Source: Anseranas semipalmata
Taxonomy: Eukaryota > Chordata > Aves > Anseriformes > Anseranatidae
Length of the DNA: 64,000 nucleotides
Assembly (NCBI GenBank): GCA_013399115.1
Contig: VXAA01001416.1
Location: 296,016 to 360,015, forward strand
Direction: 5' to 3'
The notes beneath the pieces were generated by a model. The model was not told where the DNA came from. It saw only the letters and a list, made by a program, of their open reading frames with translations, and ran no database searches. A program made the position numbers and the translations under genes. Below are positions 25,951 through 37,468 of this stretch, piece by piece; the stretch's first letter is position 1, and every line of letters begins with the position of its first letter.

Positions 25951-28275
25951 TAGTCTCTCAAAACTATTAGCTTTGTTTAGAAGAAAAATCTTTATTTTCT
26001 CTGAAACAGGGAAGAGATGGGTTTGATTACTGTTTAAATCTAGAAGAATATTATATAAAGCCAAGACAAACTAGGTAGTTTGTTGCATGAATTTCTTGGA
26101 AATGTTTAACATACACTTTTGCAATTAGAACTCCCACAGAATGCTACAAAGAAATAACTAATAACAACCTCTATTTTTCTTTTAAATGGCTACATTATAT
26201 AAAGGATGTTTTTCTGGGTCTCCTGAAGAATTTGTTCTTTTTAAAGTCCTGGTTAAAAAAAAAAAAATCTGTCATGTTTTGTTAATGCTAAAAAATCATC
26301 TATTTTTTGTATCAATTTGTAGTGTGTGGAAAATTAACATCTTATAAATTGTGCCACCAATAAATATCTTAATCTACCTTAAAAAACACTTTCTATTTAA
26401 AAAGCAACCAAATACACTTGATGTGAAAAACAGTGGGACTACTGGCTGAGCTCTAATGATCTGTACCATTTAAGGATCATCAATAAGTTCAAGGTTGCTT
26501 TAGAAACTCATCTATGACAAGACCAGAAGTACTGCACAGCAAGGCAGCCAAAAGTGTTTGGTCTTCCAGACTCACCCCAAATCACCTTAAAGGTCTCACT
26601 GCTATACAACCAGTAAATTCCAACAGACAGCAACTCAAATGCTCCTCTCATTGTTACAAATTTGTTTCAGAAATGTCCAAGATACACAGGTGGCTCTAAG
26701 TTTTACAAATCATCAAAGATTTTTTTTCCTTAAAAATCTTGATTTACAGTATTAAATAACTACCATAATAGAAAAAATAATCATTGTTTCAAAATAACCA
26801 GCTCCACCTAACTGAAAGTCCAGCTACTATCCAGGAAGAGAAAAATTAAAATATGTGGCATGAAAATTGACTAATGTTGTGTGGTTCACACTCTGCCATA
26901 TCTAACATAACTATTTCAGAACATTTACACTGCCAAACACTAAGCACTGTATAGTTCTAGTGTGATGTTTTCTATCCACTAATAATTAGACTTTTCTTTT
27001 TAATTTATTCCTCAAAAAGTAGAAGGCAGTGCATAAGACATCCCCAAAACAGGTAACATCAAGCAAGCCTCACGATATCCATGTTCAATTCACAATTGTC
27101 AGTGGGCATTTCCATACCTCTATACACACGACCAGGAGGGTAGAGCACCCCGTAGGTAGTTGAGACATGAGGATTATTCCTGGTTTTGTCACTACCTGAA
27201 ATATAACCGAAGGTCATCTGAAATTTGTTCCCATTTTTCTCCTGCCTCATCTGTTTAGACATTCAAGTGCTGTCAGTATCAGCAGAGAATACCTGGCCCC
27301 AAAGGCGTTTATCTGGGCACTGTAGATCTATTTTAAAGTAAGCACCTAGCCCCCATCCCTCACGGGGTACAATTTCCTTGGCAAAAGGTTTGACATTGTA
27401 TCTTAACTACAAGCTGTAAAATTCCCTTACAGCTGGTGCTGGCATCACCTGCACCTGAACATGGCACAAATGATGGCACAAATGAAAGGTAATTGCAAGC
27501 ACTGCCAAAAGAAAGGAGTTCAGTGTTGCAAAAATTGTGTTTTGTTTTTAAAAAAGCTTTTCTCACAGTACACATTTGCTTTTGGAATGCAGAAATTAAT
27601 TAAACTGCATTATCATTTAATAAGCTAAATGTCCTCTCCAACTCTGGTATCACCTATGTTTTCTTTCAGCACTCTTTATAGAGCCCATAGGAACCCCGAC
27701 CCAACGCTTCATTAGCGCCCCGTACTGCGCACCTCCATCTTCTTCAGGCAGGACTTTTAGGATGTTCAGTGCAGGCTATGGAACTGAAAGAAGCGTTTAT
27801 TTCTGAGAAGAAAGCCATTCCCAGCACCCTTGCCGAGCACCTGGCATCATATTTACCACACCAGAAGTCAGCAGCTGATGGACATGCAGGTGCTGCTCTT
27901 TGCCTCAGGGCAAAGATCACTCACTGTTTTTGCTTGCTCGTTGCCATGTAAGTTTGCACCTCTGTGCAACAACAAATAACATTTGTAAAGCTTTGCCCAC
28001 CTCTGTATCTCAGACACTTAAAATGAATATATGGATGCAATTCATTTTAATGATTGGTCCTGTTCTCTCATACTTGCAACATATTATTCAGTAAATTAAT
28101 TTTGCCTCCCTTTCCTTTGAAAAGAATTCCATGAAAAGCCTTTCACACCACAGAATATAAAATTATTTTCCTTTGACTGCTGTATTTCCATGGGGTGCTG
28201 TTTTGCCCTTGTCATACAGCCTATTAATTAACAGACGCTCTTAGGAGCACAAAATATTCAAATACATAGGAGAAT
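25951..28275. other. AT-rich unique sequence, no gene seen
   Basis: A minus-strand segment near 27120-27200 has a possible acceptor (gttatatttcag) and donor (AGAG/gtatgg), but two frames are open and neither peptide is distinctive, so it is not called. Confidence 0.4.
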
Positions 28276-28299
28276 AGGAATCTGTGTCCATAAGAAAGC

Positions 28300-29125
28300 A
28301 TATGGCTAACCAAAAGTCACAGCACATTACTGAGGGCATTACCCAAGTGCCTCCTGAGCACTGCCAGGCCTGGGGCACCAACCACCTCGCTAGGAAGCCT
28401 GGTCCCGTGTCTGACCACCCTCCCGGCACAGACATTCTTCCTCATGCCCAGCCTGAGCCTCCCCTCGGGCAGCTCTGTGCCGTTCCCATGTGTCCTGCCA
28501 TCGGTTCCCAGGGGAAGAGACCGGCGCCTCCCCCTGCGCTTCCCCTCCTCGGGAAGCTGCACAGAGCACAGCTCTCAGCCTCCTCTTCTCCAGCCTGGGC
28601 AGCCCAAGGGGCCTCAGCCTCTCCCCACAGGACGTGCCTCCAGCCCTTGTGCCAGCTTTGTTGCCCTCCTCTGGATGCTTTCAAGGACCTTAACAGCCTT
28701 TTCATATCATGGAGCCCAGAACTGCACACAGTATTCCAGGTGAGGCCACACCAATGCTAAATGTAGCGGGAGGATCACCTCTTTTGAGCAGCTGGTTGTG
28801 CTGCGTTCAGTGCACCCCAAAATGCGGTGTGCCCTCGTGGCTGCCAGGGCACGCTGCTGCTCATGCCTAGCCTGCTGCCACCAGCATCCCCAGGCCCCTT
28901 GCTGCAGGGCTGCTCTCCCACCACTCGTCCCCCAGTCTGTGCCCGTGTCCGGCACTGCTCCATCCCAGGTGCAGCAGCCGGCGTTTATCCCCGTTGTATT
29001 TCATGCTGTTGCTCAGCTCCCAATGCTCCAATCTGTCTAGATCCCTCTGCAAGGCCCCTTGTCCTTCCAGGGAGCCAACCACACCTCCCAGTTTAGCATC
29101 GTAAGCAAGCTTGCTAAGGTTCAAC
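28300..29125 (-). mobile_element. CR1: CR1 LINE, 5'-truncated, ORF2 C-terminal region and 3' UTR
   Basis: The plus strand is the reverse complement of CR1 almost continuously. Landmarks are 'ccttgtgccagctttgttgc' with 'cctctggatgctttcaagga', 'actgcacacagtattccagg', 'tgaggccacaccaatgctaa', the block near 28900-28980 with 'ctgctccatcccaggtgcag', and 'tccctctgcaaggccccttg'. Translated on the minus strand, fragments such as KLGGVVGSLEGQGALQRDLD and NSMKYNGDKRRLLHLG belong to the region just after the reverse transcriptase domain. The reading frame is broken in several places. CpG and GC content are high, so the block mimics a CpG island. It is truncated at its 5' side near 29125, the normal outcome of CR1 insertion. 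Confidence 0.93.
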
Positions 29126-30420
29126 AGTTTAAGTTAAAGCCAGTTTTCAGACCTTTAAGCATGCTAAAACTGTATCTATCACATGCTGATCGTGGAGATA
29201 AATGAAAGCTTATGCTCTCCATAACACAGTCGTAGGCACAAGCACCAGTGATGCTGCCTAGCTTACCAGCAGAGGAAGCGAAGGTCTGCAGCATAAAACA
29301 ACAAGGCTAAAACCACAAAGCACTACTCGACTCTGGGCTGCGTTCTGCTGCTGCTGGATGCTGTCAGCCTGACACGGACTATCCTGTTTGACACACTATA
29401 GCTCGAGCACAAGAGTTGCACATAGAAACCAGAACTTATTTTTTTCTTTAACTTGAAATTATAAAAATATTTGTGACACAGAATGCTATCTGAATACCTG
29501 GTTTGTTTGGTTTTCAGTATATACAGGATGGTCATTTACTAAAGCATGGTTGCCAAAGACTAAAAATAGTGTCACTGAGGCAAGTTTTTTTCGTTTTTGT
29601 AGTTTTGTTTCTGTTTCATTCCCAGCCTAATTCCAGGTTCTCAAGCTTCCCAGCAAAGTCCTGGAGCTGCGTGTTTACATGCAAAGCAGCTACCTTGAGG
29701 CTGGGCAGCTTGGATAGCCTACACCAAAAGCAAATCATGCATAACAGCATGTTTTTTCTCTTAAACTTGGAAGAAATCACCAAGGTCAGTATTTCAGGTT
29801 CAAGTGAGCAGCAAAGCATAGCGGTCTGTGCTCAAGTCTCTGCAAAACTTTCTTGCCAAGTACAAGCCACTTCAGACAAAAACTTAAAACAATCCTCCTT
29901 CCTCAAGTAAACCCAGACCAAATACGTTTTTAAAACCAAGAAAAATTATGTTACATTCACTACCACTGTTTTTCCATGTGTGTCCTGATCAGCATGTTCA
30001 CATTCTATCCAACACTAGAAACAGAATTACCTTAAAGTGTATAACTGGACAACTATATCTGCCAAACTCAGGACTGGAGGGAAAAAAAAAAAAAAAAAAA
30101 AGAGCTGAAGAGTTAAGATTGACATCTCATTTTCCTAATAAGGGTCTGAAAGAGGTAAATTGGTTAAACTTCAGATTATAAAATTAAAATCCCCAAGGCT
30201 TTTGAAAAGGCAAAAATATACACTAAATTACAATACCAATAGGACCCAGGATTATTTAAGACTAGACAGACAAGTTACTGAAACAGTTACAGTATTTGAG
30301 TATCACTTTGAGCCTTGATTCCCATTTCTATTCCTGGTGGATGGCTAGCAGTGCTTTGGAGAGCTTATGTTACCTCCCAAAACTTAATTTCACCATCTGC
30401 ACTTTAACTTCAGGGGGAAA
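29126..30420. other. AT-rich sequence with poly(A), no gene seen
   Basis: Poly(A) occupies 30082-30101. A plus-strand frame of 135 codons (29503-29910) is Ser/Leu/Lys-rich and shows no domain or splice context, so it is not called. Confidence 0.4.
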
Positions 30421-30427
30421 AAAAAAA

Positions 30428-30492
30428 GAAAGAAAGAAAGAAAGAAAGAAAGAACNNNNNNNNNNNNNNNNNNNAAAAAAAAAAAAAAAAAA
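30428..30492. repeat. (GAAA)n microsatellite with assembly gap
   Basis: Uninterrupted GAAA units run to 30455. N bases fill 30456-30474 and poly(A) follows to about 30492. The true length is unknown. Confidence 0.97.
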
Positions 30493-33003
30493 CCAGTAAA
30501 TATTTCTCCAAGATTTTAAATTAAGTATCACATATTATGATGTTCAATATCATTTTGCACTTTGATACTGCACATGTAATTATTTGGCTTAAATAATCTT
30601 AATTCTGGTCTTCAATAGGGGTTTGGAAGATCCAGTCTACAAAATGTGTTTTGTCAAGATAACAGCTAGGATGCCTATGGGAGAATGTAGGCACATTTAT
30701 AGTCTCTATTCATGGCCCTGAAGAATGTTCCATTCTTGTATGGTGTGCTGTCCTAGGGAACTTGAAAAATCAATTTAACAAGGTTGCAAGAATCGTATAA
30801 TGACAACTTCAACATGTTTTAAAACAAGAATAACATTAAATATTATACATGATATGAGAAAGCATTATGAAAAATTTACGAAGCCAGCATGTTCAAGTCT
30901 GTGGTTATGAACAGTACTGCATGAATTTAAAACACTTAGCATTAATAAAGGAAACTCAAGTAAGAAAGGAAAGAAAAGGAGATGGGTTGGTCAGATTATG
31001 GGGCAAAAACTTCATCAATTACACTATACATCCTGTGAGTGATGAAATGGTGAATCCATGTATTGACTTTTTTCTTTTATTTTTATTGTGTTATACTTTA
31101 AAATTGAATTATAATTCAGTTATACTGTAAGCACTCTGACTACCTGCTACTTAGTTCTTTTTCTCCTGGCCTGCAGTCTTATGCCTGCAACCTCTTTCTA
31201 CTCTTTTCTGATGGACAGGCAGCATAGGGTCAGATATCTCCAAATTACTTGCATACATAAGCCTTGAGAAATTCAGATCAGGACAAATATACAAAACTTA
31301 CAAGTTCAAGGTTTTATTTCACAGCTGGTCCACCATGCAATGACAGTTTCAAACACTTAAAAAGTAGAAGTATGTGTTTATAGAAGCTCAACAACACTTT
31401 AGAAACATAGGCAAACCTACAGTCAAGTGCACATACTGCTGAAAAGCACAGCCAAAGAAGAAACAAATAGTGAAAGCCATTTTAGTCATTCTTAATCCAT
31501 TTTCCACTTTTTTTTTTTCCACATAGCTAGTGTCCAGAATTTACTTCAGAGGCACTTCACCTTTTGTCAGAACAGCGGTTTGTAATGATGGCTGATGAAC
31601 ACCTCCAGAATGATGAAAGAGCACGGCTATATGGTATGGAACCACTTCTACATGCGCTGGCCTGAGGTATCCCAAATATTAGACGACAGGTAACAGCAGC
31701 CAAATAGCACTAATACATTATGTTGGTCTACATCAGTTAGAAAAATGCGACAGTTTAGGGATTGTTCTCAAGTTACACAAAGTCAGAAAAGATTCTCCTT
31801 TCTCATTTTACTAATCAGAGAGAAATTACAAGCAAGCTGCAAGACTTAAAAGTGAGTTTATGTCCACACAACAGAGTTGGAGGCCTTGGCAGGGCTTCAG
31901 GGGGGAAGGCATGACACACAGTATTTTTCTTTTTTTTTTTTTTCCTCAGAGGCAAGAGCACACAAAATTATTGCAGTTGCTGTTGTCAAGTTCTACCTTT
32001 TTGTGTTAAATGCAAGGTCTGTGTGTACTTACTGTGTTATTCAGAAGCATCAACCACGTGCAAACTCATTTTATATACCTTAAAACATTCACATCTTCTG
32101 ATATCTCTTTTAGGCAAAGGGCTCAGGTACAAAGACTGTGTCATAACTGGAATTCAAATCCAGTTTTAGCAATGCAAGTCCATCTTCGCTATAACAAAGC
32201 AGCTACCATAGGTTATTTAAAGTTTTCATGCAGAACTGAGGATTGGGAAATGTGTAAGAAGGAATTTAGATGACATGGCATCAAAACATCTAACCTACTC
32301 CCCAGAAATATCTGCATATCATACTTCCAACCCCTGCAACTTTGATTTCAGAAAGCTGAAAAATAATCACCTCTATGCACTGCTCTTTTAAATCACCCGA
32401 TCTGCTAAGAAAATAAGATACTGTCTGTCACTACTTCGGAATTTCTCGCTAGAGATTGTTGTACCGAATATTTCAGAGGATCTTCTAAAATTTCATCACC
32501 AGTGTTTCTATTAATGATACACTCAGCAAAAGAAGTCCAGTTTTCTCACCAATTGTCATAGACTACTGCCTAAGCTAATTATTTTAAAGCATGCATAGTT
32601 ATGCTTCAAACATGAAACCTTAATGGAACGAAAGATATAATCAACTGGCAACTACAGTGTTATAAAATATGCCCAGTAATAAGGGATATGGATGAAAGGA
32701 TCTTTTTCTTGTTTTCCAATTTACCACCTTCAACTTGCATGCAAGACCTATAAGCCTCTTGCCGCCTTTCTAAGATTAATGTTAGTTTAAGGAAGATCAA
32801 TGATTCCTCAGCCACCAGCTAAAGGAAAAAATCTTTCATTTTTATAACCCACTTGCCAGTTTGTCACAGGTAAGAGTGAGTATGCATTTGGGTCTGATAG
32901 GCTCATAAATAAAGCAAATAGTGACTAGAGCAATATAGTTGGAACTGCTGAAAATGTTTTATTTTTATTCCTGCTTCTTCCTTTTTTCCAACCCCCAAAG
33001 TAC
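30493..33003. other. AT-rich sequence, no gene seen
   Basis: No recognisable repeat or exon. A weak MIR-like word (ggaattcaaatccag near 32150) is too short to call. Confidence 0.45.
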
Positions 33004-33201
33004 CTCCATAGGATCTATACATTTCAAGCAGAAGATGTGCAAGACCTCCTGTAAGACGACATCTTTCAGTTATCATCCCTTGACACAGATTAACCTGGTA
33101 CACAGCTTCCCAAAATGTTTTGGTGGTTTTCAGCAGGGCCAGTAATTTTTTGTATCGTTTGCCTTCGAAGAGGATAATATATTTAGCTTGCCTGGCTGTT
33201 C
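33004..33201 (-). CDS. Candidate 198-bp exon, gene unknown
   Basis: On the minus strand an acceptor with a pyrimidine tract (tgctctttcttatgttag) ends at 33202 and a donor GGAG/gtactt starts at 33003. Between them one frame stays open: two leading bases, 65 codons, one trailing base, which is phase 1-1. The peptide reads like globular protein, for example AKYIILFEGKRYKKLLALLK, then TFWEAVYQVNLCQGMITE and LTGGLAHLLLEMYRSYGG, with amphipathic Leu/Lys patterns. The other minus-strand frames are closed. This is the most protein-like unassigned segment in the window, but I cannot place it in a family. Confidence 0.4.
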
Positions 33202-34243
33202 CTAACATAAGAAAGAGCAACTTTTGCATTCATTATAGAGTGGTATTATGGCCAACGTATAGATTTACTTTTAATTAATATTTCACACTAGTTACACCCA
33301 AAGTATTCTGTGGTTCTTAAATATTGAACGTCTGATGTCGTCTGACGACAGACAAGAATTTATAACAGTCACCAAGAAGAAATGTAAAAAGGTAAAGTTG
33401 TTTATTCATAAAACCAATCACCAAAGATGAGATGAAACACACAAGAAGAAAAAGAAAAATGCTAGAAAAGGTATGGATAATGTCTAGTGATAGCTGTCAT
33501 TCATTGCTGATAGCACTGAGCAGGACAGTTTTTTAGACAAGCAAGGGGGAGGTTAGGGAACAGACAGCTATTTGAAGGGAGGGAGGAAAACAACGAGACA
33601 GGTCGTGATATCATTTGTATGGTTAATTACACCTTTAAAAACGCACATGTGCTTTTTATGCTACATTTTAGTATTCAGCAAAAAAAATGTTTAGATGCTA
33701 AACAATATTTTGAAATATTCTAAATTTTATCTACCTTACTCAGCTGTAATGACAGAATCAATTGTAATCCTGCAGAACTGTTTGATAAGCTTTAATCATT
33801 TGTTCCACAACCTCTATATATCATAGGATGTAACCTGATAAAATTTTGGAGTACCATGTGTCTGTACAATTATTTCAATTTGAAAACCAGAAAAAACACA
33901 CACGAGTTCATTCAGTGCTACGCAGAGAGCCAATATAGCAGACTTAATTAGATTGTTCATAACGGCCAAATATCACACAGGAAAATTCGTTAAGGCACTG
34001 CATTGTTTTTGTATTTTACTTCTGACTAACTGATCTCCAAGTCTTTTGAGGACAGCTGATTAATAAAGGTTCTGACTACGTAATCTTGAAATCTACAGCA
34101 AACATTACAAACGCACACTTGAGAAGAGACTGGAAAATAGAGACAATTTCCTTTTAGTTGCTATTCTAATTCAGTTCCAACTGCAGAAAAACACTAGAAA
34201 TCAATGCCTAAAACACACACTTCTCAAAAGACAGTCTGAACTC
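33202..34243. other. AT-rich sequence, no gene seen
   Basis: Nothing recognised. Confidence 0.45.
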
Positions 34244-34322
34244 AGAGAACGGTTGAGGATGGAAGGGACCTCTGGAGATCATCTAGTCCAACTCCCTTGC
34301 TCAAGCAAGGTCAAACTCAGTC
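34244..34322 (-). mobile_element. CR1: CR1 LINE fragment, 3' end
   Basis: 'ggatggaagggacctctgga' followed by 'gatcatctagtccaactccc' and 'tgctcaagcaaggtcaaact' is the reverse complement of a CR1 3' untranslated end. Only about 80 bases are preserved, with no coding part. Confidence 0.88.
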
Positions 34323-35147
34323 CAAATGAAACATATTAACCAATTTCTTAAGAAGACTGGAAAACCATGGATTCTGTTTCCCACATACGGGCAGTGCTTT
34401 TGCACAGGGTTTCTACAGTTTCTGTGCTTCAGTTCCACATCTCACTTACAGGAAGTCATCAAATGTGCATGGCTGTACCCTAAACGAGGGAATGGGATTC
34501 CAGATCTTGAGCAAATAGAATCCTCCTGAAAACTGATAGATGTTGAACCCAGTTAGGTTCCAAGTTCAAGGACTTCACGCAGTAAAATTCCTTTCCAAAT
34601 GCTCATCTCTTTACAAGTAGTAAAGGGCAGTATTGCCTTAGCTGTCAAGCTGCTACACTCCTTGAACTTTACCTCTTGAGTGTAAGCAAAATAATGACAA
34701 AATTAAGCTCTAAAGCTTTCCTGACATTTCAGGCCTCCTGAATGCATTGCATAGCAAGCAAGAAGCCCTTTCTTCTCTTCTGGTCCGTACCTTTAAGTAA
34801 ATAATTTGCTATACACTGAAGTGAAAAAAATATCACATGAAAATAACATTTCAGGAAGGAGAATATAAAGGTTTCATATTTTCCAAAAAATGCTTCTGAA
34901 ATCTCCCTGGAAAGCCAGCAGCATGTTCATCCCATGGACAAGGAATAATTCTCCTTGAGCCTGTCCACTTACCCTGCTAGCCTTTTCGGTCACGTACAGG
35001 GGAAAGCAGGGCCCCCTTCCCTGTCACCACCCCCTCTCCCCCCCCAAGTATCTTTTAGTATCACTAATTCTTTCATATCTTAGAAAAAAAAAAAGTAATT
35101 TTGATGCATCTCCTCTGTACTTTCTATACTGAGCCATATGATTTAAC

Positions 35148-35159
35148 TTTTTTTTTTTN

Positions 35160-35192
<33 letters not shown>
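35148..35192. repeat. Poly(T) tract with one ambiguous base
   Basis: About 45 T with a single N at 35159. Length is likely uncertain in the assembly. Confidence 0.97.
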
Positions 35193-35195
<3 letters not shown>

Positions 35196-36919
35196 GAAAG
35201 CTTAAGAGAATTAGCTGTGAAAGGCACCTGCAAATGCCTAAGAAAATATCAAACAGGATTTCCTGAGGTCTGGAGAGGAATGCTTATAAAACCACAGGGA
35301 CATGAAAGATTCGGGAAGGATTCTTCTCAGATGCAGATCAACTATTGATGAAAACAAGTGCTTGAGGAACACAGGCATTAGTTTACAAGTGAATCTGAAC
35401 AAACACCAATAAATCAATGAAAGCGAAAGCACATACCAAATTGAATAGGGCTTTTCAAATTTGAAAATTGGCCACATAGTTGGAACAACTAGGGCAGAAT
35501 TTCATGTCAGCAGAGGATTTCTGATATGCTAATGAATGAGCTGGCATCTCCTGTCAAAGTCATCTATGACATTTGCATGGCAGTAAGCAAACATACTTTT
35601 TCACTTGCACGTATTCAGCTTAGAAAGTCTCGCAGCTAAATCCTGAAGTCTTCCCAAAAAACTAAATCCTAAAGACAATCCTAAAAACCAGAGATGCTAA
35701 ACAGCATCTTACAGAAATTCTAGCATCACATCAGAAAATAAAATGGCAGAAGGTGGCAGTTATCAGGAACAGCCAAAGAGGAGAATTAGGAGTGAATTAA
35801 GAAACCTGAGAAGCTACTACTGATTAAGTTTAGAAAACAAACAAACAAAAAAAAAACCTGCAAGTCAAAGAGGAATGAAGACCCATGGACATGGAGAGGT
35901 TGATCACCGTGGTGTGGACATATTTAAGCCCTAGAGTAACTTCTAAAAACATGTACTTGTCCCAAACCTTAGTTTCAGAGTCCTCTGCTGCCCATTTCAA
36001 AACATACAAGTTACAGTTCAAGGGAGCAGTCCGATGCTATTCCTCACTTCTGTGTTTCACCGAGCTCAATGACAGAAGGACACAGTGGCTGGCCTGAAAG
36101 CAAAGGCCACTAACGCTTCAGGTATACTGCCTTTTTTTGCTCACATATTTAACCTTCCATTTTCAAGGATTTGACAGTTTCAAATATAAAATAGAATAGA
36201 AGCTTAACTGAACCCTAGCTAATTTGTTATATATATTTTTAAAATAGGATTTAATCTGAAACAAACATAAAGATGAAGATGACTTAAGAAGCAACACTCA
36301 AAATACCAAAAATTCATTGCCATGCAGCTCATTAACCTGAAAACACAACATCTGTAGAATACATGTGAGCAGAGTTTTGTGACTAATGACACCTTGGATT
36401 AGTTGCAAGTAGACTAGTGCCATTACTTTTGAAATAACTTCTTTCCACTAATAAAAACTTTGTGCTTTAACCTATTAAAAGTTTCCCTTTTTTATTAATC
36501 GTTACAAATACTCTGATTCAACTAATGAAATAGGAAAAACTAAAACAAAGGAATAAAAACATCCAAACAGAATTATTTAAAACCGAACTACTTCATTTTA
36601 TCTTGTAACTCTTTCATTTCCTTTGCATCACACATTGTTGGAGGCTGAACTAAAAATACTGTGCAAATAGAAAACTTATTTTTTGAAAACATTCATATAT
36701 ATTTGTAATACCTCTTTACTATGGTAATTTTATAGAAACCTTTATGAAGATGGTTCAGAAAGAGGCTATATACAATTTACTACGTTGTTATTTCCCTGCA
36801 TCCAAGTAATGTATTTGCTTTAGCAACAAGGAAGGCACACAGGAGTTTTGTTTAGAATGAAGACTCATGCTGGTATTCAATGCTGGTAAGAAAGATGTGC
36901 ACATGTACTGAGAGCAAGG

Positions 36920-36964
36920 TTTAAATACATTTAATACTGATGGCTGTATTTAAATGTATTTAAA
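36920..36964. repeat. AT-rich inverted repeat, 18/19-bp arms
   Basis: The left arm (36920-36937, beginning TTTAAATACATTTAA) and right arm (36946-36964, ending TATTTAAA) are reverse complements apart from a one-base gap. The 8-base loop is TGATGGCT. It would form a stable cruciform or RNA hairpin. No target duplication seen. Confidence 0.7.
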
Positions 36965-37240
36965 GGACAAGTAATTCCTAAACCAAACATTAAATCTCAA
37001 AATCATAGGATTTTGAGAAGGAATCATAGGAAATTATTTTTTCACTGGTGTCAATAGATATTTCTCATGATTTTCAGTCAAGAAAGAATTTCACACCTTG
37101 GATGCATCAATGGATAGTTGATCTCAATGTATGCTTCGTATTTTCAGTGTTTGGACGGTACATCATAGGATGCTAAGAAACACTTCATGGGCATAAAGTA
37201 GGTTATCTGTTTAAAAAAATGCATAACTAGTTGGGATTGC

Positions 37241-37265
37241 TTTTTTTTTTTTTTTTTTTTTTTTT
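37241..37265. repeat. Poly(T) tract
   Basis: 25 consecutive T. It lies about 35 bases to the 3' (minus-strand) side of the donor of the candidate exon at 37300. Confidence 0.98.
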
Positions 37266-37299
37266 ACACTCCTCTCCATTCCATAAGCAATATACTTAC

Positions 37300-37468
37300 C
37301 AGAATTTATATTTCAAGAACAGAAACAACGTGTTTGATGGAAGATCTGCATAAGCAAGGAGTACTGGGTTGTCTCCAACAATCAAGATCTCCAGAGTGGT
37401 GGAATAACGAACACCATACTTAGGAACCCATAGTAATATCCCCTTTCCACAGGTCTGTACTGAACACA
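37300..37468 (-). CDS. Candidate exon with strong donor, gene unknown
   Basis: On the minus strand the donor AAATTCTG/gtaagtat is close to ideal and fixes the 3' edge at 37300. One frame is open upstream of it, with GVRYSTTLEILIVGDNPVLL and ADLPSNTLFLFLKYKF. The 5' edge is uncertain: 'gcctgtgtgttcag' just above 37468 is the best acceptor, and others exist. With that choice the entry is phase 1 and the exit phase 2. No family recognised; a chance donor is possible. Confidence 0.25.

Larger units (their letters stand above)
34323..37240. other. AT-rich sequence with poly(T) and an inverted repeat
   Basis: Apart from the poly(T) at 35148 and the inverted repeat at 36920 (listed separately) I recognise nothing. 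A (CAAA)-like patch lies at 35835-35855. Confidence 0.45.

Noticed and set aside
27120..27200. Minus-strand segment between gttatatttcag and gtatgg
   Set aside because: Two frames are open and neither is distinctive; the donor is weak.
28284..28760. Plus-strand 158-codon open frame
   Set aside because: Antisense shadow of the CR1 element at 28.3-29.1 kb.
32095..32175. Possible MIR-like words
   Set aside because: Only a short 'ggaattcaaatccag' match; insufficient.
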